Notes: generated by a model not told the origin, from the sequence alone. Positions 1 to 5,201 are shown, counted from the first letter of the stretch. The stretch is 5,961 nt of DNA from JBGPFS01 sp041483455 (GCA_041483455.1 JBGPFS010000164.1:1-5961), one strand, 5' to 3'. Made by a program: numbers and translations.

Positions 1-96
1 GGCGAACCGGAACGTGCGTCGCGGGGGCCCGTCCCGCCCACCGACGATCGGCGAGCGCGCCGACGCGCTCAACCGTTGAAGCAGTCCATACGACAT
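1..96 (-). CDS. N-terminal part of a PRC-barrel/DUF2171-like protein, paralogue of 372-698 (cut by window edge)
   Basis: Reading the minus strand from an ATG at 96 gives 32 uninterrupted codons to the window edge, beginning MSYGLLQRLSASARSP. They differ from the first 32 residues of the intact neighbour at 372-698 at only five positions (Q/R, L/W, P/S, D/E, P/T). An in-frame GTG at 105 is an alternative start. The frame is intact and most differences are conservative, so this is probably a working gene rather than a relic, but the presumed barrel domain lies outside the window. The upstream bases to about 171 are also shared with the other copy. The function is inferred only from the paralogue. 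Confidence 0.62.
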   Translation of the reverse strand, partial: MSYGLLQRLSASARSPIVGGRDGPPRRTFRFA

Positions 97-106
97 CGGC
101 GTCACC

Positions 107-122
107 CGAGCCCGAGGGCTCG
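107..122. promoter_or_regulatory. Inverted repeat in the 5' region of the partial paralogue
   Basis: The 16-mer cgagcccgagggctcg is a perfect 7-bp inverted repeat around a 2-base centre, placed 10 bases upstream of the ATG at 96. An identical element lies at 710-725 in the same place before the intact paralogue. It could be an operator or an mRNA hairpin next to the ribosome binding site. Because the whole block is duplicated, its conservation alone does not prove function. Confidence 0.35.
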
Positions 123-245
123 ACCGGGGCTGCCGCGTGATCGGGCAGTCCCAGATCCGAGACGACTCTAGACCCGCGCGATGGGTGTGACAAATGGCTC
201 CACTCGCGCGCCGCCACGGTCCGCGCATCGTGCCGCCTGTCACTA

Positions 246-261
246 GAGCCGGCCCCGGCTC
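246..261. other. Perfect inverted repeat, possible terminator or operator
   Basis: GAGCCGG-CC-CCGGCTC forms a 7-bp GC-rich stem. It lies between the stop of the intact paralogue (372, minus strand) and the start of the partial copy (96). With no T-tract it is not a classical intrinsic terminator. It could end the 372-698 transcript or sit upstream of the partial copy's promoter. The rest of 172-371 shows no coding signal on either strand. Confidence 0.25.
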
Positions 262-371
262 GCGGCTAGAGCACCTGAGGCAGGGACCGGATCCGCCGTT
301 CCGCACGGTCGAGACATCGTGAGGGGCCCTGGCGGCCGCTTCAGGTCGTCGAGCTGTGAGGACTCGGCGGG

Positions 372-698
372 TTATCGCTGCTTGCGGCTACCGGCCCGAT
401 CCCACCCCTGCGCCGCGACCCACTGCGACGTCACGTTCAACCGGACCACGCCTTCGTGGACCTCGGCGATGGCCGAGGGTGGCAGATACAGCCTGGACGA
501 CAGCAGGCCGCGGGATACGGTCAGCAGGGTCTCGCCCGAGCTCACAACCCTTCCGAGCGGCGTCTCGTCGCTGTCCTGGACGAGCCAGCCTCGCTCGATG
601 TCGGCGAACCGGAAGGTGCGTCGTGTTGGCCCCTCCCGCCCACCGACGATCGACGAGCGCGCCGACGCGCTCCACCTCCGGAGCAGTCCATACGACAT
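372..698 (-). CDS. Small PRC-barrel/DUF2171-like protein
   Basis: The protein has 108 residues from the ATG at 698, or 111 from a GTG at 707. Its N-terminus is short and basic (about 1-30). Residues 38-100 have the look of a small PRC-barrel or DUF2171-type beta-barrel: GWLVQDSDETPLGRVV (38-52), an alternating hydrophobic segment LLTVSRGLL, LYLPPSAIAEV (70-80), and GVVRLNVTSQWVAAQGW ending at 99. In such families these elements are the D-x-x-G-x-x-LG-x-V turn, the 'IP-x-x-AI' strand and the 'G-x-V-x-L' strand. Members are often small soluble proteins of unclear role, linked to RNA binding or stress. The Shine-Dalgarno is weak (GGGGTGA, 6 bases before the ATG). A near-identical N-terminus at 1-96 shows a tandem duplication, and that cross-copy conservation supports the coding call. 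The family name rests on pattern recognition only. Confidence 0.68.
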   Translation of the reverse strand: MSYGLLRRWSASARSSIVGGREGPTRRTFRFADIERGWLVQDSDETPLGRVVSSGETLLTVSRGLLSSRLYLPPSAIAEVHEGVVRLNVTSQWVAAQGWDRAGSRKQR

Positions 699-776
699 CG
701 GCGTCACCCCGAGCCCGAGGGCTCGACGGGGGCTGCCGCGTGATCGGGCAGTCCCAGATCCTACGGACGACTGTAG
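603..776. repeat. Direct repeat, copy 2 of 2 (partner 1-171)
   Basis: This copy spans codons 1-32 of the gene at 372-698 plus about 75 bp upstream. It carries one extra C near 708 and two extra bases near 763 relative to copy 1. The non-coding half is at least as well conserved as the coding half, which suggests a recent duplication or selection on the 5' region. Confidence 0.85.
710..725. promoter_or_regulatory. Inverted repeat in the 5' region of the intact paralogue
   Basis: This is the same 16-mer as at 107-122, with 7-bp arms and a 2-base centre. It lies 11 bases upstream of the ATG at 698, and immediately before the alternative GTG at 707. If it forms in mRNA it would touch the ribosome-binding region. 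It could instead be a protein-binding operator. Confidence 0.35.
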
Positions 777-847
777 CCCTGCAGACGGAGCCTGACTACC
801 GGCCTCCCAAGAATGCCCAGCATGATCAGCGCATCGTTCTCGACTGG

Positions 848-976
848 CTAGCTCTTCTTGCCTTCAGACGCGGACGGAGCGACGGCCGTCTCAGCTGCGC
901 TCGGGGCGTCCTGCGCGGACTTGGCCTTCTTGGCCTTCTTGGCCTTCTTGGCCTGCTTGTCCTTCTTCTTGCCCAT
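848..976 (-). CDS. 42-residue Lys/Ala-rich basic protein
   Basis: The start at 976 is set by a strong Shine-Dalgarno: GGAGGAG lies 5 bases before the ATG. The open frame continues upstream to 1117, but nothing supports initiation there. Residues 2-19 are highly basic, with KKAKKAKKAK repeats resembling the Lys/Ala tails of histone H1-like and bacterial nucleoid proteins. Residues 20-42 are an Ala/Ser/Glu tail ending GKKS. There is no membrane segment and no cysteine. Nucleic-acid binding is an inference from composition. The low-complexity core is encoded by a 9-nt repeat that could change length by slippage. Very short Lys-rich proteins of this type are often missed in annotation. Confidence 0.62.
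   Translation of the reverse strand: MGKKKDKQAKKAKKAKKAKSAQDAPSAAETAVAPSASEGKKS
920..958. repeat. 9-nt tandem repeat inside the Lys/Ala-rich gene
   Basis: On the plus strand CTTGGCCTT units repeat about four times in phase, the last with a single G for T change. On the coding strand they read as alternating AAG and GCC codons (Lys-Lys-Ala). Unit changes would add or remove three residues without a frameshift. Confidence 0.7.
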
Positions 977-1033
977 CACCGCTCCTCCGATCAAACTTCG
1001 GTTCGGCGCACTGGAGCCGCCCGGCGTGTCCTG

Positions 1034-1062
1034 AGTGTAGGCGTGCTGCGACTCGGTCTCAG
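1034..1062 (-). promoter_or_regulatory. Possible sigma-70-type promoter for the Lys/Ala-rich gene
   Basis: On the minus strand CTGAGA (1062-1057) and TACACT (1039-1034) are separated by exactly 17 bases. Each box matches 4 of 6 consensus positions. The predicted start site lies about 50 bases before the ATG at 976. Matches this weak can occur by chance in GC-rich DNA. Confidence 0.3.
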
Positions 1063-1131
1063 CGGGCGTCGCGTCGCCCCAGGCGTAACCTCTTTCGTGG
1101 AGGATCGCAAACGACACTCGGAGGGACGGAC

Positions 1132-1524
1132 GTAGCCAGCCCGGATCAGGGCCCTCGCTGTCCTAACTGTTCCCGGTACGCCGGCAGCGACGCCGCGTTC
1201 TGTCCCCACTGCGGTGCGCCCCTACGACCGGGCCTCGTCCCAGCTCGCCCTGGCGGCTCGGACGATCAGCGACTTCCCCGAGCCGAGATCGTCCTCCTCG
1301 AGCGGAAGCGGTCGCTGATCCGCTGGATCTTCCGCTGGCTCCTCGTCATCTGGCTTGTCGCCTTCCCCGTCGTCTCTTGCGCACCGCTCCTCATCGGGAC
1401 CGGCGCCGGAGGAGAGGCGGGGGGCATGGCTGCGGTCGTCGGCGTCGTGCTCGGCGGCGTCTTCTTGATCCCGTGGCTCGTCGGCCTTCTCGTGCTTGGC
1501 CTGCTCACCCTGCTCACGGGATAG
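1132..1524 (+). CDS. Zinc-ribbon membrane protein with two helices, apparent GTA start
   Basis: The protein has 130 residues. The N-terminal domain is a zinc ribbon with C10-x2-C13 and C24-x2-C27 (CPNC and CPHCGAPL), the usual bacterial zinc-ribbon pattern. A polar linker follows, then a basic ERKRSLIRWIFRW segment, a first membrane helix at about 65-90, a Gly-rich turn, and a second helix at about 99-128 ending just before the TAG. Basic residues before the first helix put the zinc ribbon in the cytoplasm. No ATG, GTG or TTG occurs in frame before Met99, which lies after the zinc ribbon. However GGAGGG ends 6 bases before a GTA codon at 1132, and GTA-GCC-AGC reads as (M/V)AS, a natural start. 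Either GTA is used, or the codon is a GTG that mutated or was miscalled. Such proteins often act as membrane anchors or sensors, but the role here is unknown. Confidence 0.75.
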   Translation, partial: VASPDQGPRCPNCSRYAGSDAAFCPHCGAPLRPGLVPARPGGSDDQRLPRAEIVLLERKRSLIRWIFRWLLVIWLVAFPVVSCAPLLIGTGAGGEAGGMAAVVGVVLGGVFLIPWLVGLLVLGLLTLLTG

Positions 1525-1635
1525 GCCGCCGGTTGGCTGGCCCCGCCGGGGGAGCCGGGGACTCGGGCGCGAGCGGTGACCCGCTCGGGGGAGAGGTCGC
1601 TAGAGACGCGGCCGCGGCCACGATCCCGGCATAGC

Positions 1636-1656
1636 GTCCGGGTCCCACCCCCGGAC
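1636..1656. other. Perfect inverted repeat between two co-oriented genes
   Basis: GTCCGGG and CCCGGAC form a 7-bp stem around a 7-base loop. It lies 112 bp after the zinc-ribbon gene and 47 bp before the ATG at 1704, and is followed at once by TTGACT (1657-1662), a good -35 box. No good -10 box follows at 17 bases; the best is a poor TATCGG at 19. It could be a T-less terminator for the upstream gene or an operator overlapping a promoter for the next gene. Confidence 0.35.
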
Positions 1657-1703
1657 TTGACTGCGGTGTGAGGCTCATCGGTATCGGCTGAGGAGGGACG
1701 ACG

Positions 1704-3065
1704 ATGAGCATCAGCACCATGACGACGATCGCGTACCGGCGCCGCAACCCCGCCACTGGGGATCTCGGCGGAGACAGGGTGCGGTCCGGCAGTTCCGCCG
1801 CTGCGACCCAGGCCGGAGAGGTGCCAGAGACGCAGTCCGGCGTGTCGTCAGCCCTCTCGACGATCACGGCCTACGTGCCGACGGAGATCCTCATCACCTA
1901 TGTCGCCGTCATCGCGGCGATCGCGGGCGCGACGGCCGGGACATCGGGAGCGCCATCCCCGCAGGGGCTCTGGGTTGCGTTCATCGCGTTCCTGATCGCG
2001 ACGCCGGTCATCGTGTGGCTCGTCTACGCAGGGAAGCTCCGGACGGCCGGCAAGCCGCTCCCCCGGGGGGTCCGCGACTGGCCTCGCTGGGAGATGGTGG
2101 CGGCGACTGCCGGCTACGCCGCGTGGGCCTTCGCGCTGCCGAGCACGCCGTTCGCGCATTTCGCGTGGTACAACCCAGGGGTCGCGGGTGTGACCGTCCT
2201 GATCACGGCCACGATGCTCGGACTCCTCACCCCGGTCGTCCTCGGACAGCCCGCGCCAGCTCCGGCGCCGGCCGGCCCGGGCGCGCTGGTTCCCGCCGTT
2301 GCTGCGGCAGCGGCCGCCGGCCCGGAGGAGAACGTGGCGGCGTCCCCGATCCCGAGCACCGACCTCGCCGACTTCCTGCCCAGCCGATCGGGGTTCCGGT
2401 TCCCGAACAGCTTCCCGCACGAAGCGCTCGTGACCGTCCAGATCCCGGGTCTCGCGACGCTCCCGCTCGGCGATGCCGCCAACGGCCTGTGCGGCGGGAT
2501 GGCGTTCACCGTTCGGGATCTCTTTGAGGCGTCGGTCCCACCGCCGCCCGACACGGAGCCTCCGGCACCTGGGTCAGCCCGCTACGACTATCTCGTCGAA
2601 CGGCAGATCGCCAGTCTGGACTTCGGGCGTGTCCCGCTCCAGCTCTACGCCTTGGGTTCACCACTGCTCCCTGACGCCATCCCCGACCTTGGCGAGCTCG
2701 CCGCGTTCGGCATCGTCCCCCACGGTCGCTCGCAGGTGATGGTCCTCGACGCATGGCCGGCGATCCGGGCCGAGCTGGACTCCGGTCATCCGAGCGTGCT
2801 CGGCCTGGTGCGGACGATCGACGCCGACCCGACTTCCCTCGGGCGAGACCATCAGATCCTGGCCTACGGCTACCGACTCGCAGGAGACGAGGTCTCGATC
2901 GCCGTATACGACTCCAACCACCCGGGCGACGACACCGTCCGCCTCTCGTTGCGCCTGGCGGACCCGGCCGCACCCATCGACGTCAGCTATTCGCCCGGTG
3001 ACGGACCCGTCCACTGCTTCATCCACATCCCCTACGCCGCGGCAGATCCGGCGCCCTGGCGCTGA
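1704..3065 (+). CDS. Four-helix membrane protein with a C-terminal papain-like (putative cysteine peptidase) domain
   Basis: The protein has 453 residues. The start is supported by GAGGAGGG six bases before the ATG. Residues 1-50 are polar and Arg-rich. Predicted membrane helices lie at about 57-78, 88-110, 129-149 and 158-181. A Pro/Ala linker spans about 182-215. The C-terminal domain (about 220-445) carries NGLCGGMAF (260-268) with Cys263, DHQILAYGY (382-390) with His383, and VYDSNHPGDD (401-410) with Asp403/Asn405. This Cys...His...Asp/Asn order and spacing resembles papain-fold or C39-like cysteine peptidases, and Asn260 could help form an oxyanion hole. The basic N-terminus and the basic loop between helices 2 and 3 (KLRTAGKPLPRGVRDWPR) predict both termini, and so the catalytic-like domain, in the cytoplasm. 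That is unlike secreted C39 peptidases. Activity and substrate are unknown. The domain could also be a non-peptidase papain-fold enzyme such as a transglutaminase-like or deamidase protein. Confidence 0.8.
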   Translation: MSISTMTTIAYRRRNPATGDLGGDRVRSGSSAAATQAGEVPETQSGVSSALSTITAYVPTEILITYVAVIAAIAGATAGTSGAPSPQGLWVAFIAFLIATPVIVWLVYAGKLRTAGKPLPRGVRDWPRWEMVAATAGYAAWAFALPSTPFAHFAWYNPGVAGVTVLITATMLGLLTPVVLGQPAPAPAPAGPGALVPAVAAAAAAGPEENVAASPIPSTDLADFLPSRSGFRFPNSFPHEALVTVQIPGLATLPLGDAANGLCGGMAFTVRDLFEASVPPPPDTEPPAPGSARYDYLVERQIASLDFGRVPLQLYALGSPLLPDAIPDLGELAAFGIVPHGRSQVMVLDAWPAIRAELDSGHPSVLGLVRTIDADPTSLGRDHQILAYGYRLAGDEVSIAVYDSNHPGDDTVRLSLRLADPAAPIDVSYSPGDGPVHCFIHIPYAAADPAPWR

Positions 3066-3087
3066 CTCCCCGGCACCGGCGCACCAT

Positions 3088-3117
3088 CGCTCAGGACTGT
3101 CGGCCAGACGGCGAGCG
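3088..3117. terminator. Possible stem-loop between convergent genes
   Basis: CGCTC (3088-3092) pairs with GAGCG (3113-3117), and inside it CTGTC (3097-3101) pairs with GACGG (3107-3111) through one G-U pair, around a 5-base loop. It fills half of the 52-bp gap between the plus-strand gene ending at 3065 and the minus-strand gene ending at 3118, a place suited to a bidirectional terminator. No T-tract is present. Confidence 0.3.
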
Positions 3118-3660
3118 CTACGCGGACGCGTCCGCGGTCGAAGCCGCCACATCGTGATCGGCGAAGTAGCGGCGCCACGGCCCGGAGTGCGGGATGAACG
3201 CCTGCATGACCGCTCGTTCCGCCTGGACGACGTGCATGAGGTCGTGCGCGGCCCACTCGTTGAGGAGCTCGCGCAGGGTCACCGGGCCGAACTCGGCGTG
3301 GCGAGCCTTCCGATCGAGATCCGACTCGGCCACCGTGCCCAATAGCGCCAGGCTCTCGGCGCGCAGGGAGGCGTGGCGCTCGGCCAGGGCTGCCGGGTCC
3401 GTGGCGGGGGTGACCGGGGTCGACTCGGCGTCGGGATCGTAGCTCGCAAAGACAGCCTCGCCGGCCAGGACCGCCCGGACGCGGGCCGCAAAGACGGCGG
3501 CCTCGGTGTCGGTGGCGTGGCCGAGGCACTGGAGGGCGGACCACTCGCCCGGCGCCGGTGGCCGGACGAGGAGCTGGCGGTCGAGGCCGATCGCGAGCGC
3601 GCGCCACCGGTCGCCGTCGATGCGGAGGATGGCGATCGTGCGGCTGACCAGGTCGGTCAT
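3118..3660 (-). CDS. DinB-like superfamily protein (putative metal-dependent four-helix bundle)
   Basis: The protein has 180 residues, typical for the DinB/YfiT-like superfamily. The N-terminal helix (MTDLVSRTIAILRIDGDRW) is followed by PPAPGEWSALQCLGHATDTE (34-53), the usual 'P-x-x-x-W-S-x-x-x-x-x-x-H-x-x-D' signature with His48. Near the end RELLNEWAAHDLMHVVQAERA (130-150) supplies His139 and His143, completing the three-His metal site of the fold. YADH-like residues (RYFADHD) close the domain. Family members include mycothiol- or bacillithiol-dependent transferases and many of unknown substrate, all cytoplasmic. The start lacks a clear Shine-Dalgarno, but the N-terminus matches the family well. 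The gene is convergent with the papain-like gene and appears to be a single transcription unit. Confidence 0.85.
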   Translation of the reverse strand: MTDLVSRTIAILRIDGDRWRALAIGLDRQLLVRPPAPGEWSALQCLGHATDTEAAVFAARVRAVLAGEAVFASYDPDAESTPVTPATDPAALAERHASLRAESLALLGTVAESDLDRKARHAEFGPVTLRELLNEWAAHDLMHVVQAERAVMQAFIPHSGPWRRYFADHDVAASTADASA

Positions 3661-3729
3661 CAGGATCCGATCGTAACAGGCTCGCGGGCGAGGCCGACCG
3701 GACCTGGCCGGAGGTGGTGGCGGCGATCG

Positions 3730-3930
3730 GGGTGGCGTGATCGACGTCGTCCTTCGACCGCCGTCGACCTCTTCGAGCGCTATGCCCTCGGCACGGTCAG
3801 TGCGAAGCAGCTAGCGTCCGAGACCGGCCTTGAGGCGTCCCGCATCACTGCGGTCGCGTGGACTTACTGGCGGGCCTCCTTGGGCGCGTCTGTGGCCGGC
3901 GTCTCCGAAGCGACGGGACGTTCGACGACG
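3730..3930 (+). pseudogene. Degenerate fragment resembling the C-terminal part of a serine recombinase
   Basis: One plus-strand frame (3763-3849) reads VDLFERYALGTVSAKQLASE followed by TGLEASRI. It matches the 'V-x-x-L/I-F-E-R-Y-A-x-G-x-x-S-x-x-x-L-A' segment and following 'S-R-I' helix typical of large serine recombinases before their NP-x-Y-x-G motif. A second frame (about 3858-3928) continues with LLAGLLGRV and RRLRSDGTFDDGRHRRF, resembling the strand and the 'dG-x-fddG-x-H' region expected next. The two frames differ, so at least one frameshift separates them; a third frame just upstream (3737-3759) may hold the preceding piece. No ribosome binding site, catalytic N-terminal domain or zinc-finger cysteines are visible. 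The similarity is judged by eye and could be coincidental in GC-rich DNA. Confidence 0.33.
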
Positions 3931-3952
3931 GACGGCACCGCAGGTTTGCATC

Positions 3953-3972
3953 CAGACCCGTGCGACGGGCTG
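3953..3972 (-). terminator. Possible stem-loop after the four-helix membrane protein gene
   Basis: CCCGT and ACGGG form a 5-bp stem around a GCG loop. CAG and CTG extend it by three pairs across a one-base bulge. It begins 6 bases beyond the TAG at 3979-3981 on the minus strand. There is no T-run, so intrinsic termination is only possible, not shown. Confidence 0.3.
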
Positions 3973-3978
3973 CCCTGG

Positions 3979-4398
3979 CTAGACCGTCGACCCCGTCGGC
4001 TTGGGCCACCTCCATGCATGCCAGACGATCAGGAGCCCAGCGATGATCAACGTGACCGTGATCAGGGCCCCGATCTCCAGCCCTTTGCTCGAGTGTTCAG
4101 CCAGATCCCACGCCCACATTACGGTGGCGACCACGCCCAGGATGGCATTCGCATAGCGGTTGATCGGATCCCTCAGGACCAGTGTGAGGAAGGCCATCGC
4201 CAGGGGAACAAGACAGAAGAGCATGACCATGACGGCCAGAAGCGTGGCGTCGATCTTCTCGCCCTCGAACTCCCCTGTGGCGATGTACTTTCCAAGGACG
4301 TCCGATGGCATGATCACGGCAAACGTGCCTGCCAACATGCCGACGCCGAGGAAGATCCAAAGCGTCGATACCCTGAGCCTCCAGGCCAGGAGCTCCAC
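3979..4398 (-). CDS. Small four-helix membrane protein, DUF6326-like
   Basis: The protein has 139 residues from a GTG at 4398, chosen because AGGGAGG lies 5 bases upstream. A GTG at 4425 would add nine residues without such support. Predicted membrane helices are at about 11-30 (STLWIFLGVGMLAGTFAVIM), 51-75, 82-101 and 107-127, followed by a basic tail (WHAWRWPKP). The 'RLRVSTLWIF' opening and 'LRDPINRYANAILG' between helices 2 and 3 resemble DUF6326-type proteins, whose function is unknown. A charged segment (GEFEGEKID) lies between helices 1 and 2, on the outer face if the basic N- and C-termini are cytoplasmic. It is divergent from the nitroreductase gene at 4698 across about 300 bp, so it probably has its own promoter. 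Confidence 0.78.
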   Translation of the reverse strand: MELLAWRLRVSTLWIFLGVGMLAGTFAVIMPSDVLGKYIATGEFEGEKIDATLLAVMVMLFCLVPLAMAFLTLVLRDPINRYANAILGVVATVMWAWDLAEHSSKGLEIGALITVTLIIAGLLIVWHAWRWPKPTGSTV

Positions 4399-4600
4399 GC
4401 TACCCTCCCTGGGACGCCCTCGCACGGGTCGGTCTCGCCAGTGGCTCGGCGCGGTCCCGGCGGCACGTATTTGGGCCGCGTGTCGGAGCCTCCCGCGTGT
4501 ACATCCCCCACTCTTGCAGAGGCCCGCCGTCGCCTCCTAGGGGCATTGGGCCTGATCTTTCTTCCCCGGGGCAAATGAGACTGGCAAGGAAGAACGGCCC

Positions 4601-4629
4601 TCGACCAGCGCGAGACGCCGGCGTAGTGT
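4601..4629 (+). promoter_or_regulatory. Possible promoter of the deazaflavin-dependent nitroreductase gene
   Basis: TCGACC (4601-4606) and TAGTGT (4624-4629) are exactly 17 bases apart, a TTGACC-N17-TAGTGT-like arrangement common for housekeeping promoters of high-GC bacteria. It would give a leader of about 60 bases. A short CCTCG-GA-CGAGG inverted repeat at about 4672-4683 lies between it and the Shine-Dalgarno. Confidence 0.35.
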
Positions 4630-4697
4630 CAGTTCGGACCGGGCACCCGCGTGTCCCCCAGGTGCCTCGCTCCTCGGACGAGGGAAGGAGGCCGGCG

Positions 4698-5153
4698 ATG
4701 GGCATCTACGGGCACCTGGAGACCACCCCCCGCGGCGCCGCCGAGGGCCGTCCGAGGCCCTACGTCCGTCCCAGTGCACTCCTGAACAAGGTCCTGAACC
4801 CGATCACGGTCGCCCTCGGCCGGAAGACGGTCCTCCTGGTGCGGGGGCGAAAGACCGGGAAGGTCCTCAAGGTGCCGATGGATCCGCCCTTCGAGTGGAA
4901 CGGGACCCGCTACCTCGTCTCGCCCCGCGGCGAGACGCACTGGGCGCGGAACCTGCGCGCGGCCGGTGAGGCGGACCTGCGCACGCGCGGTGGTCTCGAG
5001 CACCTCCGCGTGGTCGAGATCCAGGGCGCGGAGCACGACGCAGTCATCAAGACCTACGCGAGCGCGATCACCTGCAACTGCCGGCGATCCATGCAGCTGC
5101 TGCCCGACCCGGCCGACCACCCGGTATTCCGGATCGAGCAGACCGCCACCTGA
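4698..5153 (+). CDS. Nitroreductase family deazaflavin (F420)-dependent oxidoreductase, DUF385/Ddn-like
   Basis: The protein has 151 residues, the normal size for the Ddn/DUF385 split-barrel family. The start at 4698 has AAGGAGG 6 bases upstream. The open frame reaches back to 4497, but that part is Pro/Arg-rich with no ribosome site. Family hallmarks are an amphipathic N-terminal helix (LLNKVLNPITVAL, 28-40), the cofactor-phosphate loop region RGRKTGKVLKVP (49-60), then YLVSPRGETHWARNLRAAG (72-90), and the closing DHPVFRIE (140-147). Members use reduced F420 (some use other flavins or bind haem or fatty acids) to reduce nitro groups, enones or quinones at the cytoplasmic face of the membrane. 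This suggests that the host makes F420. The pair CNC at 126-128 is unusual for the family. The gene has its own upstream region and a downstream stem-loop, so it is likely monocistronic. Confidence 0.9.
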   Translation: MGIYGHLETTPRGAAEGRPRPYVRPSALLNKVLNPITVALGRKTVLLVRGRKTGKVLKVPMDPPFEWNGTRYLVSPRGETHWARNLRAAGEADLRTRGGLEHLRVVEIQGAEHDAVIKTYASAITCNCRRSMQLLPDPADHPVFRIEQTAT

Positions 5154-5154
5154 G

Positions 5155-5201
5155 GCACTGCGGAAGACGCGAACGGATCCGGACCGCGACGCCCGTAGTG
5201 C
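5155..5201 (+). terminator. Strong stem-loop directly after the nitroreductase stop
   Basis: GCACTGCGG (5155-5163) pairs with CCGTAGTGC (5193-5201) in 9 bp with one G-U pair. Inside, CGCG (5168-5171) pairs with CGCG (5185-5188), capped by the palindrome CGGATCCG. It starts one base after the TGA and is followed by TTCTC, so it is well placed to end transcription or protect the mRNA 3' end. It lacks a true T-tract. Confidence 0.5.

Larger units (their letters stand above)
1..171. repeat. Direct repeat, copy 1 of 2 (partner 603-776)
   Basis: By hand alignment this stretch matches 603-776 at roughly 90% identity, with about 15 mismatches and gaps of 1 and 2 bases. It covers the first 32 codons and the 5' region of two minus-strand paralogues. 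Similarity fades after the shared GACGACT(C/G)TAG. The left end is open because the window begins inside the repeat. The spacing between copies is about 602 bp. Confidence 0.85.
3661..3978. other. Gene-poor stretch between the DinB-like gene and the four-helix membrane protein gene
   Basis: No intact gene is supported here. The middle part (about 3730-3930) holds the recombinase-like remnant, and the right end holds a small stem-loop (3953-3972). A short plus-strand frame at about 3672-3740 reads NRLAGEADRTWPEVVAAIGV before a TGA. It looks protein-like and may be another decayed coding fragment, but it has no start or ribosome binding site of its own. Confidence 0.4.

Noticed and set aside
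977..1117. Longer start (1117) for the Lys/Ala-rich gene
   Set aside because: GGAGGAG is perfectly placed for the ATG at 976. The extension has no ribosome site and would overlap the likely promoter region.
356..1135. Long plus-strand open frame of 259 codons
   Set aside because: It is Arg/Pro-rich, has no ribosome binding site or family resemblance, and lies antisense to two minus-strand genes. One of these has a conserved paralogue, the other a clear Shine-Dalgarno.
1525..1703. Possible small gene between the zinc-ribbon and papain-like genes
   Set aside because: Short frames here have no ribosome site and no recognisable protein pattern. The only notable element is the inverted repeat at 1636-1656.
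1848..2420. 190-codon minus-strand open frame inside the papain-like gene
   Set aside because: It is a GC-driven antisense frame dominated by Arg and Gly, with no signal of its own. The plus-strand frame has membrane helices and catalytic-type motifs.
3373..4578. 401-codon plus-strand open frame
   Set aside because: It runs antisense through the DinB-like and four-helix membrane genes, which have family signatures. Only its middle part (3763-3849) looks protein-like, and that is treated as a recombinase-like remnant.
4497..4697. N-terminal extension of the nitroreductase to an ATG at 4497
   Set aside because: The extra 67 residues are low-complexity Pro/Arg sequence with no ribosome site, while the ATG at 4698 has AAGGAGG and begins where the family normally begins.
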